DNA of 64,000 nt, taken from contig NC_083379.1 of the NCBI RefSeq assembly GCF_031755915.1, positions 14,245,501-14,309,500 of the forward strand, in the 5' to 3' direction. Below are positions 47,547 to 60,879 of the stretch, piece by piece. A program made the position numbers and the translations under genes. This DNA comes from Ziziphus jujuba (Eukaryota; Streptophyta; Magnoliopsida; Rosales; Rhamnaceae). The first letter of the stretch is position 1, and the number at the start of each line of letters is the position of its first letter. Under the pieces are notes generated by a model. The model did not search any database. It saw only the letters and a list, made by a program, of their open reading frames with translations, and was not told where the DNA came from.

Positions 47547-48081
47547 GGGAAAATTCCATCCATACTTTTTGAAAGTAAATAATTAAAATTAATTGACACA
47601 TTTACAGTTTGAAAAATTATCATTTACTTCCGATGATGTCTGGATAATTATCATTTACTGTCTTAGAAGTTGATTTAAAAAAAATTTAATTTATTGGAAG
47701 TCTATTTTACCCTTATATGTTAACATAAATATTACATTATTATTATTCCATCATTTACTTTACACATCTTACATTATAAAATATCATTTACTATAAATTT
47801 CGTTTGATAATGATAAACAATGTAATTAAAAAATGATCATAAATAAATTACAATTTTTGATATATATTATTATATAAAAGACCATGAAATAAAGCTTTGA
47901 TATTTATTTGGAAATTAAAGGGTGAAATACAGTTTTCATAAACAAACTCACTCAAAGAATCAACCCTAAGATGATAAATAATGGTTTTTCAATATATTAA
48001 AGGTGTAAGTGATGATTTTTTGAACATCAGGTGCATCAATGAATTTTCATAAAATCTCATTGATGTAGATGAATTTTTCCC
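47547..48081. mobile_element. Non-autonomous foldback element, about 535 bp, copy 2 (related to 16015-16452)
   Basis: Starts GGGAAAATTCCATC and ends GATGAATTTTTCCC, so the ends are short inverted repeats like Mutator termini. The flanking 9-mers TGTTTTAAA and TTTTTGAAA match at 7 of 9 positions and may be a decayed target duplication. The two halves are partly inverted against each other. Confidence 0.55.
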
Positions 48082-51000
48082 TTTTTGAAATTGTGTTTTC
48101 TTTTCAATTTTTTTTTGATAATATCCTAAAATTGCTTACAAAATCCTTACATATCAAAATTGTACATATATATATACAATGAAATATCTATTTTGAAGTT
48201 TGTTCAACTCTTTAAGAACTTAAATAGCACACATATAAACACTTAAGGATAATATACATGTACGTATATATAGAATTATTTTACAATGCAGATATCTATC
48301 AGTTTCTAATGTGTGGATGCACATAATTAAAAATAATAATTTTTTAAGAAACCGCCATCTATATTTTAGTTATAAATGATGGTTTTTCTTCAAAAACTAT
48401 ATTCTTTTGCATGCATTCATAAGGAATACCTGTAATGTAAAATATATATATCTATATATATCTATATATATTTGCTATAGAAAGCATGCATGCTCACATT
48501 ATATAAAGTAACTCTATTATAAAGAATTCATTATTCATTTAAATCACGAATATTAAATATTAGATAAAAGGCTAAATTATTGGATTGAATGATAATTAAT
48601 GTTTGAATTCAAATTCAAAATCCTATATGATATATTGTAATCCTTTAACATTGATTATATAAAAATTTTTTTATTATTAAAGTTAAGGAATCCTTATCAA
48701 AAAGTTCTTCTAGTATATATATATATATATATATATGTATACATACAAGATTTATATCACTTACCCAACCATCAGGACTTTCTATTTCAGTTATTGAATT
48801 ATTTCATGGATTAAAACCCTTGATGTGTGTGTGTATATACATATATGGATTGGCATTCACATTGGCATTATATATAACAGAAGAGAGTTCCACGTATGAT
48901 CATTAAGTTTTGACAAAAGAAATTGCAGGCGGTAAGCTTGGACAAAGTAACACTTAAAAAAAAGAAGAAAAGTAGATCTAGTGGGCAGCCTTATACATTT
49001 TCTTCTTGTGTTTCCACTTGGAAAAGACAGATATATACATCACCATATTAAACATCGATCCAAATCATTATATATCAAAGACTGCAAGCAAATTATTGGT
49101 CCCACACGGTCTGGGGTAACATAATTTTCGATAAAAGTACGTGAGACCAATTATGGTGACAAGACTGGGAAGCACATAATAAACACCAACTTTTTTTGGC
49201 TACCGTGTTTGCTCAGCAGCCTCCAAAGGAGAAATTAATTCCAAGCTACAGAGAGAGAGAGAGAGAAAACTAATTAGCCAAAAGTCTCAATCATTTTAGT
49301 TTCCCATTTGGCATTTTATTAATATGTTTAATTTTTCTCAAAGGCTTTTAGAGTTTACTTGAAAACCATTTTGTACGTTCCATCATCCATGAATATACAC
49401 AAAAAATAATAATAATAATAATAATATAAAATAAATAAATAAAAATAATTGAAGGAATACTAGAATTTAGTGGTAGTTAGCATTCTGCTTCGTCCATATT
49501 TATTATTTACATAATTTGATAGATATCCATTAATGACCGACCATTTTGATTGACTATTTGTTTGAAAAATTTTCCAATTATATTCATTGTTCATTGTCTG
49601 TACCTTGATTTACTGATGATGATGTTTCAAGTTAAAGCATTTTAACTATTTCTTTGACAGAAACTAATTAGCTAGGATGCGTCTACATTCGGGAAACAGA
49701 TTTAAAAGAGATTGATGACCATTTTTCTATATGTTTCTACTTTTCTATGATTCAAGACAAGTCATTATTTCAGCAATCTAAGGGAGAGAATAGCTTCTTT
49801 CTTCCATTATTACCCAAAAAAAAAAGAAAAAAGCTTCTTTCTTTCATTGTCATCTTGTTTTGTTTTCTTCTGCTTTTCTTTTCCTCTTTCGTTTTCATTT
49901 TGATTTATTTCAGTGTTCCCTTGTGAATAGAGAAATCAATATATTATACTACTAATTATATATATTGTCAAAATTAGGTCATTTTTCAACCTTGAAGACT
50001 CGGATATCTAAAAATGACTTTTCAACTTGGATTACAATTACCGTATAATTAGGCGTATGTAACATATTGATCAAGGTGAAGGATTCAAATTGAAGATCAA
50101 TGTTTGAAAACAAAAAATAAATAAAAAAGCAAAGAAAAAAAAAAACTAGATTTGTATATGGTGCTAACATTTTAATAGTTGAAAAAAATGTTGAAACTTT
50201 GGAAATCTCCTACAGCTTTTTTCATTGTTATATATATCATTCTCGAGGAAGCTTTATATTGTCAAAATTATGAGAACAAAAAAGAAAATCAAATTTTATA
50301 TGTATATGAACAAAACTACATAGGACCATTATTAATGTTGATGGAGATAATTCCTTTGTTACTTTATAATTTTTTTTTGGAAGTTATAATCTAGTTGTTT
50401 TAAAATATAAGCTAACAAATTATTAATAACTGTAAGCTTTTTAAGAACCTTTATTAATTATTAATTCAGTGATAATCATGTTTAGTTAACCATCAGTTAA
50501 TACAGCGCAATAGAAACTATAATTTCTATTAATCATCTCTTTATTTACATGACATTAATATACTATATATTTTGTTAAAAAAAAGTAGAGATACAATAAA
50601 TTCCTTATGGACCTATATTCGATCTGAACTTGCACCACACGCAAAGAAATCCATTTGTAAACCATGTATGGGTATTTTAAAAGAAGTCAATCAATTACAA
50701 AGTAATCCTTATCAGTAATCTTTTGATTAGTGAGACTGACCTCATAATACTTCACATCTTTGAGATCAAAGATTCATGTTATGCTCCTCTTTTGAAAATT
50801 TTATAGGGATACGAAAGAGCAAATTGTAAATCAACTTATTAATCAAAATTTTGCATCTTATCAAATTGGACGCATATTGTTAATTGCGGATGATGTGGCC
50901 TGCTCAATATATATGGTACTTGTAGGACCCATGACAAACTTTAGCTTAATATGTAATTGGGGAAAGTTCTACATTAATTAAAAAAGATTGATTAACATTT

Positions 51001-51353
51001 TGAGGCGGCGGCATCCATCCATGTTCATGTAATATTAGTGTCAAAGCAAAAAAGAACATGTAATAGTGGTGTCAAATCATGCAATCAGAGTCAGATAGAG
51101 ACATAATTAAAGTAATTTAATCTGCCTCATTTAGGTCAATAATCACAACTTAAAGCATTCCTATAACTAAGGATTTTTTTAGCTAGCTGGGAACCCCAAG
51201 TGCTTCCTTTTTTGCTTTAGTATAAAGCTTAATAGCTTTTATCAATGACTCCCATTTAAGTATCATTTAGCTACCCACTTAATATTTTTTTTTCCCTCTA
51301 AACATGACCTAAAGTGATTCTGTTTCATCTCATGCTTACAACATTTTATACCA

Positions 51354-51390
<37 letters not shown>

Positions 51391-51494
51391 ACTTTATAGG
51401 AACTAAAGGAACTATTAGCAGAAAAAGAAAAAAGTCTACCGGAAATGAAAAATATACAACTATTGCATATCTACTAAGACAGAGAAGAGTGATT

Positions 51495-51543
<49 letters not shown>
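51354..51543. repeat. Inverted microsatellite pair: AT-GA and CT-AT
   Basis: AATATATATATATA followed by a GA run (to 51391) faces, about 110 bp later, a CT run followed by an AT run (51499-51543). Together the arms could form a hairpin stem of nearly 40 bp. Confidence 0.7.
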
Positions 51544-51545
<2 letters not shown>

Positions 51546-53581
51546 AATTTTTGATAAATATATACATGGATTAAATTGTGAGCATTCATAGTGGCAGGAT
51601 TGGAAAGAGAGATATATTCTTAAAGGTTGAAATAAACATATGATGAAGATGCCAACCCTGAATTGTTTTTCAATTTGTGGTTCCCACATTATAGAACTTT
51701 TTTGAATATCGTCACAGGATCTTCAAAGTGTTTAGCATATAAAACCAACCTTTGAAGATATTCCCCTAAAAATATCATAAAAGGAGAAATCTTTAAATAA
51801 AGCCACTGCAGCCACTTTTTTTAGAAGCCACTTAGTGACCATTGATGCTTGCCAAGACTGCCATATGTAAAGAAAAGAGAGAGATGCATATAAATATGCA
51901 TTTCTATGAAGTTCCTCGGAAAGTTCTAACCAATGTTAGTTTAAGGTTTAAATCACAACAATACACAAAGCCCCAATAATTGTTTAAATTATATTAATCT
52001 AATAAGTCCTTTGCATTATTCCGAGTACTGGAACCCACATATGATCTGATCATAAAAGACCATTTATCACGGAATTCAAGAAATCTTGACCTTTCATGTT
52101 ATATAAATTTTCAATTTTTTTTTTTAACTAATAATCGTGTCCATTTTTTTTTTCTTTGGTAAATAAAAATCATGTTAATTGTTAAATTTAAAAAGTACTT
52201 TGTACAAGAAAAAAGTAATTTCAAACCCACAAAGGGCCAAAAAAAAAAAAAAAAAAATCTTAAAACAGTAAGATCAGTGTTTCTTAATTTCATCGCATAG
52301 TTGATTAAAATAATACAAAATGCCAATAACCTAATCTCTACAAATCCTATGACACGTAGTGGGGATTTTCTGGGAGATCTAAATCAATTAGCACTTGTTG
52401 AACAATCCACACAAATCGTACTCAATACATATTTTATAATTTATATACGAAACACATGCATATCCATCCATTATGAGAATACAACATTATACAATAAGAT
52501 ATAATTTAAAGTTTTGATTCTATTAGGTAATTATTATGATCTGTCTTCCTCTATATCATGCATTAACATTTGTGCTTCAATTCTCTCTTAGTAATGATGC
52601 AAGTTATTTATAGCTATTTGCTTTGTCTTGGGTATTAATTAATTACCAATTTTGAATTTTATCTTATTTTATTTTGCTATATATTTATTATTTTTTTCTT
52701 TTGAGGTGGTGAAAGGTTAAGCATAATATAAAAGGAGAAGAGGGACAATTGGGGATGATAAAAGCAAGCAAAAGCAATAATAGATAGAATGGGGTAGTGG
52801 TGGTGGTGGATATGGGAATCCATCTGTCTACATTTATTTGCTTACTTTTTGGTTAAATGCAATTCTTTTTCCTTTTCCCATATATATATATTTTTTCTTT
52901 TCTTTTCTTTCTTTCTATTTTCTCGTTCTTTCTCTTCTTTACTTTCTATCAAGTCATTGTGCATGTTGGTTGGAAGTATGTAAAGAAGATGTTAGGTAGT
53001 TTCAGACAAGGTGGGGATCACAGTACGTAATTCCTTATATGCATTGATTCAATGCGGTCAATAGCCCTATAATACTTGCAAACTTAATTTAGCCAACGCC
53101 TGCCCAATTCATTTGGTTCTGTGGGGACAAAGACTTCATTGCTGGATAATTTAGATATCAAATATTAATACCCTGATTTTCTTCACCCATCAAATGAGAT
53201 AAAATAAATGATACCTGATTTTTTTTCTTATATATATATATATATATATGTATATATCAATTTTTCTAAATTGGAGGATCGGTTGGTGAGACACATCTCT
53301 CATATGCGAAGAAGTGTGAAATTGGTAAACGCCCATCATTCAGTGGATAATTTTAGCCACTTTAATACTTTTGATATATATAATATTGTAACCTTATTCT
53401 ATTGTCCGATGCCGCCTAACCTATTTTATCCTAAACATTGATAATTTTTTGATGTTGAAAACTATTTTTTTTTTTTTACTTTTTTATATAAATTATATGT
53501 GACCAATAACATTTTTGTAGAGTATATAATTTTTTGAAGATAAATATTCTATTGCTTTATTTTTAATTTAATTGCATGCAG

Positions 53582-53712
53582 TGGTTAAAAAAAAAATTTA
53601 ATTTGAAACAAATACCTGATTGTATTCATCATTTAATTACCTTTTATGGTTAAAAAAAAAAATTAAATTTGAAACAAATATCTGATTGTACTCATCATTT
53701 AATTACCTTTTA
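53582..53712. repeat. 65-bp tandem duplication
   Basis: Two adjacent copies (53582-53646 and 53647-53712) with TGGTTAAAAAAAAAA, TTTGAAACAAATA, CTGATTGTA and TCATCATTTAATTACCTTTT. They differ at a few bases. Confidence 0.9.
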
Positions 53713-56700
53713 GAGTACAGCAAGATTTTACTACCTCAACTATCTTCTAACAACTTTTTTTTTTTATTATTATTATTTTTTAAAAATTAACATAAATAAA
53801 TCTTTTAAACTTGGGTCAAGATCTGAAATTTTAGATGTTTATAAAATTGGTTCGCTCTATGACAAGCACAAGTTTTTAGTTTTGATTTTTTTTAATTAAT
53901 CACTAATTACCATGTAAACTACCACTATCTGTGATGATTATCAGTAATCACTAGTAATGATCAATAACAACATCCATTTTTATTGTTTCTCTAGCTTAGT
54001 TTTCTTGATCTTATTATCAAAATATAATTTTAAAATAAATACAATTGTTTTTTTTTTATTATTACTTTAATTATTTTTACATCTAGGATATTGATTACAA
54101 GTAGAGATATACAGAAATATCAAACTTGGATGGTAGGCAGCATTAATTTCAACTCTACTGCCAACCCCATCCTCATCTATTTTTTTTCAGTACCAAACCT
54201 TATAGGCTATAGTTCTAGTTCCCAAAATATATACGCTTATGAGTCTACGACTTTCCTTCCTAATCTTACTAGCCCATCTTTTTATGTCAATTCAAAGGTA
54301 ATTGTCTCCAAATAACGTACTAGATCTCCTTTGCATTTTTATTTTTTTTTGCTTTTTTTTTCGGCTATTTTATAATTGTCTTTAAAAAAAGAAGAAGTTA
54401 TAATTGTCTTTTTAAAAAAAAAGTTTAAAAAAATTTGTAAGATGATTTGATATTATCTGTTTAATTTACATTGCAAGTCTAATTTTGAACAAAAAGCATA
54501 AACAAATATAAATTAATAAAAACCAGCAAATAATTGTAATTCTCTAAAATAATATATTACCCAAATAATCAGGATCTTTAATTATGTTTGTTTATGATGA
54601 TTCTTTTCAATCCCTAATAGTACACGGTCAATCATATGGATAATATCAAATCATCTTATAAGTAAAAAATTTTAATAAGATAATTAAATACTTTCAATAA
54701 AAAAAAAAAAGATAACCAAATCCAAAATAAATGTGTATTGACATATATTTAAATGGTGAAAAAGCCATAGAATATGTTATATGGTAAAGTCTTGATGAAC
54801 ACTTATAGAGTGTATTTGTTCACTTAACTTTCACATAGGAAAAAGAAAAATCGAAAAGACAATAGGTTCCAGTCTATTTTGAATTGATATGTTAAATTAT
54901 GTCATAGTAGTAGTAACTAATAGCACCACTATTACAAAAAAATAGTATATAGTACTAACTCCTTTAATTAATAATAATAATAAAATAAAACTCCTATAAT
55001 AATGCATTTCATCCTAAATAAACACATTTGACACCAAATTATCAATTTTTTTTTTCCTACCCCAAAGACAAGGAAAGTGCGTAGTGGAGAAATTCAATGC
55101 AATCAATTAATAAACAACTGATCTCGAATTGTAATTTACTGAACCTCAAAGTTGGGACAGCTTAGCAAAAAACAAAAATAGGCAAAACTTATATCAGAAA
55201 TTAATAATTAATATAAATATTTTGCAATTCCAATATATACGTACTTCTGTCTGGATCTCACCTAACACAAGCATATGGTTGACAAATTAACTAAAAATGA
55301 AGCAATGCTCAAGATAACCAGCTTTGCATGTCTGTTTTGGACCCTCTTTTATTTTTGTGCAACATTTTCTAGTTGGGACAGCTTAGCAAATGCAAATATA
55401 GACCAATATCATCATATCTTATCTTTTCTGAATATTTCTAATTTTATCTCATGTTTTGTCCAATTGTTTTCTGCTGAATAAATTAGTAAATTCAGATACC
55501 TAACTTTGTTTCTTGTATACATGCAGCAATTAATTACTTCTTTAGAATCCAAAATGATAACCAAAAAAAAAAAAAAAAAAACAAAAAGAGTACACCAAAT
55601 ATTTATGGTAAAACAAATCAAATATTTATTGTTGTTTCTGGTGTATTGGTTATTACAGGTTACAGTGTTTTAATTACTCATTGACTGTTTTTCTTTTTTC
55701 TTTTTTTTTTTTTTTTGTCAAAAGGAAAGAAAAGTGACAAAGCAGAAGTTGCTGGATCTAACTTTAATGATATGTGACTGTTACATATGGAAATGAACCC
55801 CACACTCCACTTGCACTTGCGGGACAAGTTGTTTTGTAGATAACTGAGAATGAAGCATGGGGGGGGGGGGGCTCAGTGGGTTTTGGAGCTTTTCAAATGA
55901 ATATTAATGTTCTTTCTTATTCTTTTTCAGTTACAAGAACTTTTTTTCCCTCTAAAGACAGATTCTTTACGTCATTAAGATTAAATTTCTTTTTATTACT
56001 TCGAAAATATATTTTATATATATATATATATATCTTTAAATGTCAGGCTTTGGCTTTTTGCTGGTTTTCTGCAACAATTTTTAAAATATTTAACACCATG
56101 GTTTTCTTCAATACGTTTGGTTCTTAGTGATCACCAAGAAAAAGCCATTACCCTTTCACTTTGTCTGTTTGTTTGTTTTGTCTCTTTTTTTAGCTCTATA
56201 TAAAAAGAAAATCAAACCCTATGTCACTCAACCAATAGCTAATTGACAATTGTTTGGACTTAATGAGTAGTAAATGTTAGACATTAGGTACCCAATTTTA
56301 TGAACGAAGTGGTTCAGGTATACATATCATATATATATATATATATATAGTCTCTATGCATCAAGCAAATATTCAAACTTCGATTTGTCTTTTTTGTAAA
56401 TGAAAAGTAGGAAATTTTAAATATAAATATTTAAATGATAAATATTTAAATTATTATTTAGAATATAAATTTTATTAATCATCATTTTTATCGACTAATA
56501 ATATATATATATATATTTTCCCAAACTCAAAAATAGAACAACGTTTTATTTTATTTTTAATTGGGAGGTAACAAGAGAACATGTTTGGTGCAGTGCAGCA
56601 GAGACACACAGTATAACTTGACCCATTCCAATAATATTCAGTATCTCCCCCATGCAAATGACATCGTTGTCCGTACGCACAGAGACTCGCATCAAAATAA

Positions 56701-57774
56701 AATACCGAAAACGGGGGAACCGCCTGCTTCAAACTGAAATGGGCCCCCCACTCCTTTTAATTTTTTTGTCCCCACATCCTCCTCCTCCTCCCCCCCCCCC
56801 CCCCCAATATATATATATATAAGTGGATCCTACCCCAACGTGGCGATCGGCTCAGGTTTAGCTTTATTCGTGTGCAAATAGATCTCTCTCTCTCTCTCAT
56901 TCCACGCTCGCACGTGCGACAGTGGTTGTGGGACCCCCACTATTTCGCCTCGGACGTCACGTTCCCATTGAGGGGAGGGGTGGGGGCCACTGTTTTTGGA
57001 ATGTAACGCGCTCTCTGTCTCCGTGTCTCCCACTGTTTTGACCGTACTCGGCTTACGTGGCAACCCTTTCGCACGGCCACCAAATATCCGTTACAGTCAA
57101 AATCCTCGCTGTCGCCTGTTATATATATATGCGCGCGCACACACACACATATACATATGTAATTTCCAGGATTTGCCTCCTGCGGTTGTTCTGTGCATTT
57201 ACTGATATGCCCCTGGAAAAAGGAAAGTGATTGGAAGCGTGATAGACTGTTTCTCTTGTCGGTTAAGCAAAAAGAAAAAATATTTTTGGATAAATCTATA
57301 ATATTTTTGTTTTTTTCATAAAAATTCTAGAAAAAAAGAAAAATAAAAAAGAAAAAGGAAAATTATATATAAAGATCAAAATGAAATCCAACTAATCAAA
57401 GGAACCAAAATTCTGCCATAAATGTTTTTTTATTTTATTTTTAAGATATATATATATATATTTGATGGTCAAGTAGTCTTTTTAGACAAGGATTTTTCTC
57501 TCTCTAGAGAGTTTGACTTTCTCTCTCTTACTATTCTCTATCCCATAAACTTTTTAACCCCCCCATTCCGCCATACTTGCTTTTTGCTCTATTTCGCATA
57601 GACTCGCCACCACCACTTTTGCATGCTCTGCTTCATCCCTTCTTCGTTCTCTCCACTTTTTCTCTCTCAAAACTCCAAAAATCTCTCTCTCTCTCTCTTT
57701 TCTCACCTACTATAAACACTCAGAACAAAAAAGAAGAAGATCACAGCAAAAGCGAAGGTCTATCAACTTCTTCA
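56701..57774 (+). promoter_or_regulatory. Upstream region of the BOI-like RING E3 gene
   Basis: Less AT-rich than the desert to its left. It contains a 16-C run (56790-56805), a palindromic G-box core CACGTG at 56911-56916, AT repeats (56808-56820, 57447-57461) and CT-rich leader sequence (57500-57530, 57681-57700) before the ATG at 57775. G-boxes bind bZIP and bHLH factors; its use here is inference. Confidence 0.45.
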
Positions 57775-59069
57775 ATGGCAGTTGAAGCAACAGGGCATTT
57801 CATGAATATTTTCCCTTCTCAACTCATCGCAAATAGGTTCATACATATACATACATATACATATATATGTATAATAATATAGTATAATATAATATATGTT
57901 TTATTCTCTCTTTCTCCGAAATGGGGTTTTCCTCTGTTAGCTTTTTTATGATGTGGGGTTTCGAATTTCAATTTTTTTCTTCTTTTTTCTTTGGCAGAGA
58001 TAAATTCATGAAAATCAATCGAGAAAACGGAAGTATACTGGTTACCCAGATGGATTCTTCAACTACTCTGCCTTTGCCTGAAACTCTCTTACCCTTTTAT
58101 CAATCCTCCTCTCCTGTTTGCTTGGATCCGAAACCTTCATCGCTGAACAATTCCGATAGCGGTCTCACCTGCAACAACATTCCTCCTTCTTATGCTACTC
58201 CTCGGAAACGCCAACGGGATTCGATGATGATGAGTGCTCCTCATCATCATCACGAATTCAACGCCAATTTCATACGATCTCAGAAAACCAAACTCTCCGG
58301 CAGCTTTTTACCGTTGCTCGACAACGACATTGTCTCCCAGATCCAACTTCAGCAATCCGAGATCGACCGCTTCATCATCCAACATGTAAATTTTTATTTT
58401 CTTTAACAATTCCCATTTTAATGGTTTTGAAGTCAAATGTTTCTCGATTCTTATGATTATTATTATTATTTCGGAAAACAGACGGAGAAAGTGAAATTGG
58501 AACTGGAAGAGCAGAGAAAAAGGCAATCGAGAATGCTGGTGTCGGCGATTCAACAAGGGATCACCAAGAAACTCAAAGAGAAAGACGATGAGATACAGAG
58601 GATGGGAAAGCTCAACTGGGTTCTCCAAGAGCGAGTCAGGAGTCTATGCGTCGAGAATCAGATTTGGAGGGATTTGGCTCACACCAACGAAGCCACAGCC
58701 AATTCTCTGCGCAGCGATTTAGAACAGGTCCTCGCCCACGTAGGAGAAGAACGCAGGGCTTCCGCTGCCGCAAACGGCCAAGCGGCGGTTGTTGAGGACG
58801 ATGCAGAGTCGAGCTGTGGGAGCTGCGGTGAATCAGGGAGGGAGGAGGAGATTGGGGTGGTTCGGGCGGTGGTCGGAGATGGGTGGTCCGGTGAAGATTC
58901 CGGCGAGGAGAGGAAGAGTAGTTGCAGAGGGTGTGGGGTAGGGGAGTCAAGGGTGCTGTTGCTGCCATGCAGGCATTTGTGTTTGTGTACGATGTGTGGG
59001 TCCACCCTCCGCTCTTGCCCTGTTTGTGGTACTGTCATGACCACTAGTGTCCATGTTAATTTTTCCTGA
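57775..59069 (+). CDS. BOI-like: BOI/BRG-type RING E3 ubiquitin ligase
   Basis: Three phase-consistent exons (57775-57836, 57998-58385, 58482-59069) encode 345 residues, the normal size for BOI-related genes. The N-terminus starts MAVEATGHFMNIFPSQ and is Ser/Pro-rich. A coiled coil runs about 130-205 (LQQSEIDRFI, then KVKLELEEQRKRQ and KEKDDEIQRM). Next is the family block NQIWRDLAHTNEATANSLRS, then an acidic, Gly-rich linker. The C3HC4 RING closes the protein: C298, C301, C313, H315, C319, C322, C329 and C332 all present, ending TSVHVNFS. BOI proteins transfer ubiquitin, restrain cell death and act with DELLA proteins in gibberellin and defence responses. Start choice follows the conserved MAVEA-like N-terminus. 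Exon 1 is short (62 nt) with a GTTCAT donor, weaker than consensus. Confidence 0.95.
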
Positions 59070-60213
59070 GAAAAATTTTGTTTATTTTTTTTTTTAACCA
59101 CCCCATAAAAAAGAAAAAAAAGAAAACACAACTGAAAATACTTTTCTTTTTATTTTTAGTGGAAAAAGAAAAAAAAAAAAAGGTACAGATTTGGATGATT
59201 GAGCTGTATATTTATCTCTTTTTTATTTTTTTAATGATTTATTGAAGCTTTTTTAATTTGTTACACAATATGGATTTGTGATAAAAACAATTTTTTTTTG
59301 GCTTATAACCAAAAAAAAAAAATAAGAAAAGAAAAGAAAAGAAAAAGGTAGAAAAGAAAAACAAAAAGCCATCATTGAATTCTTATTTTAAATATACTTA
59401 GTGCCACCCTTCAAGAAAGAAAATTGACCAGAAATTGCTTTTTAATAGGATTGATGCCAATCTGGGTTATTACACAAAATTAAAGAAATCAATTTAACAA
59501 TTATGTTTGTTTGCGCTTTTCTTTTTTTTGGGTTGGACTTTTAGGGTTTTTTAAAAGAAAGAACAAAATGCCAAACCTTTGAAAGGTTGATTGGATGGAG
59601 ATGGGTGTTGGTGAATAAAAAGAGCACGAGGCAGGCATAGCAATTTGGGTTCATGCATATAGGAGAAAAGTCTCAAAAGTAGAGAGAGTGACCTAAAAGG
59701 AAGTATAGTATAAAATAAAGCTATCATATCAAAATCTATATAACAGACACGTTTTGGTTGCGTGGAAACCAGCATGTGAATATGCGTAAAATGTGAATGC
59801 TATTGCTAACCATTCTTGTGCTTGTCTTTCAAAGTTGTCACCTTTATTCATTCTCTCTTTCTTTTTACCTCGAATCTTTTTCCTTTCTTTATTTCTCATC
59901 TTTCACTCTTTTTCTCTTGTTAGTAAATTTATAAGAATATGCTTCACTCTTTCTTTTTCTTACCTTATTGTTTAGATTCTACCATAATCAAGCCTCAATG
60001 CGTAGTTTTTTTCTTTGTTTCAATATATATATATTTTTCTTATATTTGGATTGGATATTCGAAACTTGAGATCATTATCTAAAAAAATAATATATTTTAA
60101 TACTAAACTTGAGGCCTCTATCTATGGTTAAATTTGCTACAATACCTACTAGCACAAAACAAAAAAAAAAAAAACAAAAAAACAAAAAAAAAAAGAAAAA
60201 AAATTGCTAGATT
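59070..60213. other. 3' flank of the BOI-like gene, no gene seen
   Basis: A-rich and T-rich runs, including the probable 3' UTR of the E3 gene (to about 59300) and a long impure A/AAAAG stretch near 59310-59360 and 60160-60205. Open frames here are low-complexity. Confidence 0.55.
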
Positions 60214-60396
60214 AATACTTATACAGTCCGTCTATGGTGCGGACGGTCCTTATGCGGACCACAGTATTAGTGACGGTTTTTTTCTAGTATTAGTGACGAT
60301 TTTTTAAAAAACCATCGTTAATACTATGAAAAACCGTCACTAATACTGCGGTCCTCATACGGACCGTCCTCACCATAGAATTTCCGAATACTTATA
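60214..60396. mobile_element. 163-bp foldback MITE with 10-bp target-site duplication
   Basis: AATACTTATA at 60214-60223 and again at 60387-60396 flanks a 163-bp element (60224-60386). Its halves are near-perfect inverted repeats: CTATGGTGCGGACGGTCCTT on the left and CTATGGTGAGGACGGTCCGT read inward on the right, both running on through AGTATTAGTGACGGTTTTT. No coding capacity. The target duplication length fits the Mutator superfamily. Confidence 0.9.
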
Positions 60397-60879
60397 ACCG
60401 ATTAGATGGGTTATTTTTTTTTTACTTATACAACAAATGCAAAAATTGTTTTTATTCGAAACAAAGTAATTAAAAGTCAAAATATTTATTGGTGCCTAAA
60501 CAATGCCTTGAAAAATAGGTTTTGAGATTGTCATTGAGAGTTTGAAATTAAAAGGATTTAAAATTGAATGGTTTGGGTTTCAAGATTCCACCTATCATCT
60601 ATTTGGTGGTCGACCACAATCTCATTGCCATCTTTCATTTTGGGCTTGGACTTGGGCTTGGATGGTCTTCACCAGTGTGAACTAATGAAAACAAAAGTAC
60701 ATAAATCTTCTTGAATAAGACAAGAAAGCCAAGAAGGCCTTCCTCCAACCAAAAAACAACATAAATCTGCAAAATTTTCTGTTCCAGATAATTCATGCCA
60801 GAATTGCAAATTTTTCTTTTTGAATATCAGATAATTCATGTAAAGACCAACAACATAAATCTACGAAAGAAACAAAATT
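60397..60879. other. Sequence between the MITE and the LINE remnant
   Basis: No gene. It may be the extreme 3' end of the LINE, but no recognisable coding or poly-A tail boundary is visible. Confidence 0.4.

Larger units (their letters stand above)
44839..56700. other. Gene-poor AT-rich stretch of about 12 kb
   Basis: I find no convincing gene, tRNA or conserved miRNA. It holds an AT-rich foldback repeat (47547-48081), AT repeats (47264-47287, 48716-48736, 53231-53250), a GA/CT inverted pair (51354-51543), a 65-bp tandem duplication (53582-53712), a 13-G run (55859-55871) and a short direct repeat of GTTGGGACAGCTTAGCAAA (55153 and 55374). Confidence 0.55.

Noticed and set aside
44839..56700. 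Conserved miRNA or tRNA genes
   Set aside because: I scanned by eye for common plant miRNA cores and tRNA-like clover sequences and found none that I could support; a tRNAscan and small-RNA search would be decisive.
58636..59131. Minus-strand Pro/Ser/His-rich ORFs
   Set aside because: Antisense shadows of the BOI-like RING exon.
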